A stretch of DNA of 64,000 bases from Lachnospiraceae bacterium (GTDB lineage: Bacteria; Bacillota; Clostridia; Lachnospirales; Lachnospiraceae). Every line of letters begins with the position of its first letter. Within the stretch, counting starts at the first letter, position 1. The notes beneath the pieces are model-generated. The model was not told the DNA's origin, searched no databases, and saw nothing but the letters and a program-made list of their open reading frames with translations. A program made the translations under genes and the position numbers. The stretch is from positions 85,117-149,116 of the forward strand of contig JAJQHY010000055.1 of assembly GCA_021199495.1 (NCBI GenBank), in the 5' to 3' direction. Positions 61,840-64,000 of the stretch are shown here, piece by piece.

Positions 61840-63513
61840 TTACTCCGCACTTCTCATTCGTCTCCTGGTGATCAGCACAACCGCCGCGCCAAGCATCATG
61901 ATGGTACCGGTGATGCAGAAAATGGTAGTACCGATGCCGCCGGTCGAGGGAAGGATGGACCCGGCATTGTTTTTCACAGTTGCAGTAATTGTTCCATCAG
62001 ATATATTGGTGCTCAGGCTGGTAGAATCGGCTGTTGCAGTCAGAGTATCGATTGCGTCATCGTTTCCATCGCCGTCGTTGTCCTTATAGGTGGCACTGAT
62101 GACTACTGTGACAGGACCGGCCATCAGATTATAGCCATCGGGAGCTGCGGTCTCCTTCAGGTAATAGGTGCCGACATCCAGGCCGATCACAGAAAACGTA
62201 CCGTCAGCAGCTGATTTCAGAGTGGATGCTGCAGTATCATCGACGGTCCAGCCGGTGACTTTGCCGGTGCTGTCTGTCTGCAAATAGTAATCTACATCCT
62301 CCTCTGTTCCTCCGACTGTTTCTTTTACTGTCTTATACAGAACGAATGCAGCATCCTTCAGATTTGCGCCGGTTTTTCCATCCACCTTGGTCACATCCAG
62401 TTCAAAAGTCCAGGTAACAACCTCGTCCTCAGGCGTGTTTCCGGTCGGTTCAGTACCGGTACCATCCCAGTTCGGGTTGTTGGAGTATTCCACATAAACA
62501 ACATTATCATTACCGGTGCCGCCGATTACGGCATTGCTGTTCAGAGTGGCCTGATAAGCCACTACGATACTGGATTCACTGTATTGTTTTGCATCAAAAA
62601 TCTCTACTGTAATAGTGGTTATTCCGGAAACAGCATCTGTTTCAACGTTCACGACATAATCATTTGTAGTCGTTGTCACCCCGCTTTCGGTAACCTTGGT
62701 GCCTTCCGTTAAGGTTTTATTCGATTCCCCAGTTTTCTTTACCGTCACAGTCAGACTGTTCTCCACATAATCGAGTCCGGCGGACATGGTATCATGAAAA
62801 ATATAAGTATAGGCAGAATACGCACTGGTATCCGGAACCGTACCTGTCAGGGTATAAGTCACCGTATCGCTGATGTTGGCATCCTCATCGCTGACCGTCT
62901 TTTCCACAGTTGGATAAACAGTCTTTGAAACAACCGAAACATCGCTTACAACCTCCAGAATGATATCCGTGTAAGCGTCCCCTTCAGCCGTCGCGCTGCC
63001 ATCCTGATCCTTCACCAGATAATATCCGGCAGACAGCCCGGAAATGGTATAAGGGGAAGCGGCTTCGGTGCTTGTCCCTGTTGCAGAAGCTGCCAGATTC
63101 TCACTGGCCAGCTGTGCAAACTGCTTCGCCAGATCCGTATTTGTATGATAATCGGACAACACCTGCGCGACGTCGGCGGCAGATATGCAGTCAGCAAACA
63201 GACCGGCAACAGTAATGTCATCCCCGGAAACACTGTCTGTACCGACAACGGTTGTATCAGCCTGCAGAGCAGTCAGCAACCCAGCTCCCATTACGCCGCT
63301 GCCCCAGTCAATATCAGACAAAATCTCCCCGGTTGAATCCAATACGCCGGTGAAAATCTGATATGCCTCATAGGTATGTCCGGATTTCTCACTTGTAATG
63401 GTAATGGTATGGGTTGCAGGTGCGATACCGCTCGAAGCCATCGCTGTGACACCCATCGCCAACACCATGACCAGCGCCAGCAGCAGGCTGGCAGGTTTTT
63501 TCATTTTACGCAT
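61840..63513 (-). CDS. Major SpaA-type backbone pilin
   Basis: A 557-residue pilin. Signal peptide (about 5-28), N-terminal domain with THTITITSEKSGHTYEAYQIFTG, pilin-motif region VSKTVYPTVEKTVSDEDANISDTVTYTLTGT, a D2-type isopeptide domain, and a SpaA/Cna_B domain (DVTKVDGKTGANLKDAAFVLYKT) with the E-box YYLKETAAPDGY. Sorting signal ILPSTGGIGTTIF, helix, RRRMRSAE. The pilin motif differs from YPKN: Lys is shifted to VEK. Start at 63513 (MRKMKK) uses the GGAGGAG that lies inside a longer frame. It is the first gene of locus 2, under the leader switch at 63619-63792. Confidence 0.92.
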   Translation of the reverse strand: MRKMKKPASLLLALVMVLAMGVTAMASSGIAPATHTITITSEKSGHTYEAYQIFTGVLDSTGEILSDIDWGSGVMGAGLLTALQADTTVVGTDSVSGDDITVAGLFADCISAADVAQVLSDYHTNTDLAKQFAQLASENLAASATGTSTEAASPYTISGLSAGYYLVKDQDGSATAEGDAYTDIILEVVSDVSVVSKTVYPTVEKTVSDEDANISDTVTYTLTGTVPDTSAYSAYTYIFHDTMSAGLDYVENSLTVTVKKTGESNKTLTEGTKVTESGVTTTTNDYVVNVETDAVSGITTITVEIFDAKQYSESSIVVAYQATLNSNAVIGGTGNDNVVYVEYSNNPNWDGTGTEPTGNTPEDEVVTWTFELDVTKVDGKTGANLKDAAFVLYKTVKETVGGTEEDVDYYLQTDSTGKVTGWTVDDTAASTLKSAADGTFSVIGLDVGTYYLKETAAPDGYNLMAGPVTVVISATYKDNDGDGNDDAIDTLTATADSTSLSTNISDGTITATVKNNAGSILPSTGGIGTTIFCITGTIMMLGAAVVLITRRRMRSAE

Positions 63514-63618
63514 GATTTTCGTCTCCTCCATAAAAAATTGAGATTATTTGTCCGAAACAAAGTGCAGAAATGTTCCGCAAACAGTAGAAATGATCTGCAT
63601 TCGTTTCAAAAAATTTAT

Positions 63619-63749
63619 ACAAAAAGCCGGACATATTGCCCCAGATCAATATGCCCGGCTTTGTATACACCATCAGCCGGACAGCCGCAGCATACGCAGC
63701 CATATCCTTTCAGCTTTTGTAAATAGCATTTTATCTGATGTGTATATAC
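63619..63749 (-). promoter_or_regulatory. Candidate riboswitch/attenuator in the pilin leader of locus 2
   Basis: Terminator: AAAGCCGG-CATATTG type 16-bp hairpin (63621-63662) followed by TTTTT on the minus strand. Upstream, a 12-bp stem P1 pairs 63735-63749 with 63663-63676 and encloses about 58 nt. GTCCGGCT occurs twice on the message, at 63675-63682 and as the terminator 3' arm at 63625-63632; the upstream copy can pair instead with AGCCGGGC (63653-63660), the terminator 5' arm. That antiterminator also breaks P1. The layout is that of an OFF-type switch. I could not match the enclosed part to a known aptamer. Confidence 0.65.
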
Positions 63750-63798
63750 TTTATGAACGCAAACTTATTAAAAAAGAAAAAACAAATTTATCTTGTAT

Positions 63799-63827
63799 AG
63801 AATACTCCTTTTTCCGGCGGCCGTCAA
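63799..63827 (-). promoter_or_regulatory. Promoter of pilus locus 2
   Basis: TTGACG (63822-63827) and TATTCT (63799-63804), minus strand, spacer 17 nt. It would start transcription near 63792, leaving a leader of about 280 nt before the pilin start. Confidence 0.65.
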
Positions 63828-63914
63828 CAGAATAATCCGTATTTTGTCAAAAAAATGAAAAAATTTGAAGTTTCGGCCGCAGGAAAATATCTGACGCGGC
63901 GAGCCCCCACTCCC

Positions 63915-63946
63915 AAAAAGGGACTGCCCCATATAGCGGCAGTCCC
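63915..63946 (-). terminator. Terminator of a gene upstream of pilus locus 2
   Basis: GGGACTGCC/GGCAGTCCC hairpin followed by TTTTT on the minus strand. It ends a message from beyond the window and insulates locus 2. Nothing else is seen at 63947-64000. Confidence 0.8.
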
Positions 63947-64000
63947 GGGACTTTGACAGTTAAATAAAAGCAAAAACGCTGCAGGCCTTATATAGCCTGT

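Noticed and set aside
63619..63749. Cyclic di-GMP type I riboswitch in front of pilus locus 2
   Set aside because: Such riboswitches often control surface genes, but the conserved GACGCAAAGC-like core and tetraloop-receptor pattern could not be found; kept only as an unassigned switch.

Overview
The window looks like chromosome from a Gram-positive anaerobe of the Clostridia, most likely Lachnospiraceae-like. This is inferred from strong AGGAGG-type ribosome sites, a T-box in front of pheST, sortase-anchored pili, SPFH-Arc and YitT genes, a group 2 PyrF and many LytTR/GHKL-style regulators. Nearly all genes lie on the minus strand. No rRNA, tRNA or CRISPR array was seen.

Layout. 1-12 kb holds housekeeping genes: purM, purE, two small membrane proteins, pyrE, a YfcE-type phosphodiesterase, pyruvate kinase, a HicAB toxin-antitoxin pair, an amino-acid ABC importer and pyrF, followed by a small Xre regulator, a ComEC-type metallo-hydrolase and a CAP-domain lipoprotein. 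12.2-22.7 kb is pilus locus 1. It has a 1321-residue adhesin, a coiled-coil protein, a signal-peptidase-like protein lacking the usual catalytic lysine, two FctA/Spy0128-type pilins, a class B sortase and a terminal stalk protein with an SPQTG signal. This layout parallels the streptococcal FCT-3 pilus islands (Cpa, SipA, FctA, SrtC2, FctB). 22.8-25.8 kb carries a broken AP2-type gene, a 440-bp segment bounded by perfect 22-bp inverted repeats, and a tyrosine recombinase. I read this as a candidate invertible promoter in front of pilus locus 1.

25.8-39.6 kb is accessory and regulatory: a GHKL kinase/LytTR pair, a decayed AlbA-type regulator, a heterodimeric ABC exporter, a pair of structured repeat elements, a glycosyltransferase fused to a MarR-like domain, nth, yitT, an Rpn-type nuclease, a truncated Xre gene and a second ABC exporter. 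39.6-49.2 kb holds tldE/tldD, pheS-pheT under a phenylalanine T-box, an SPFH-Arc operon with a clear operator-promoter, and a polysaccharide deacetylase. 49.3-63.5 kb is pilus locus 2, a SpaA-type class C sortase locus with canonical LPXTG-like signals, its own intact signal peptidase and coiled-coil partner, and a 3061-residue tip adhesin. Its leader carries mutually exclusive terminator and antiterminator hairpins, so it looks like a riboswitch-type or attenuation switch.

The most unusual items are (1) three copies of a structured repeat with a conserved 15-nt loop and compensatory stem changes, one of them inside the pheST leader; (2) the candidate inverton; (3) the pilin leader switch; and (4) two different pilus systems, each with a signal-peptidase/coiled-coil pair. 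All functional statements rest on reading motifs by eye; no database search was run.
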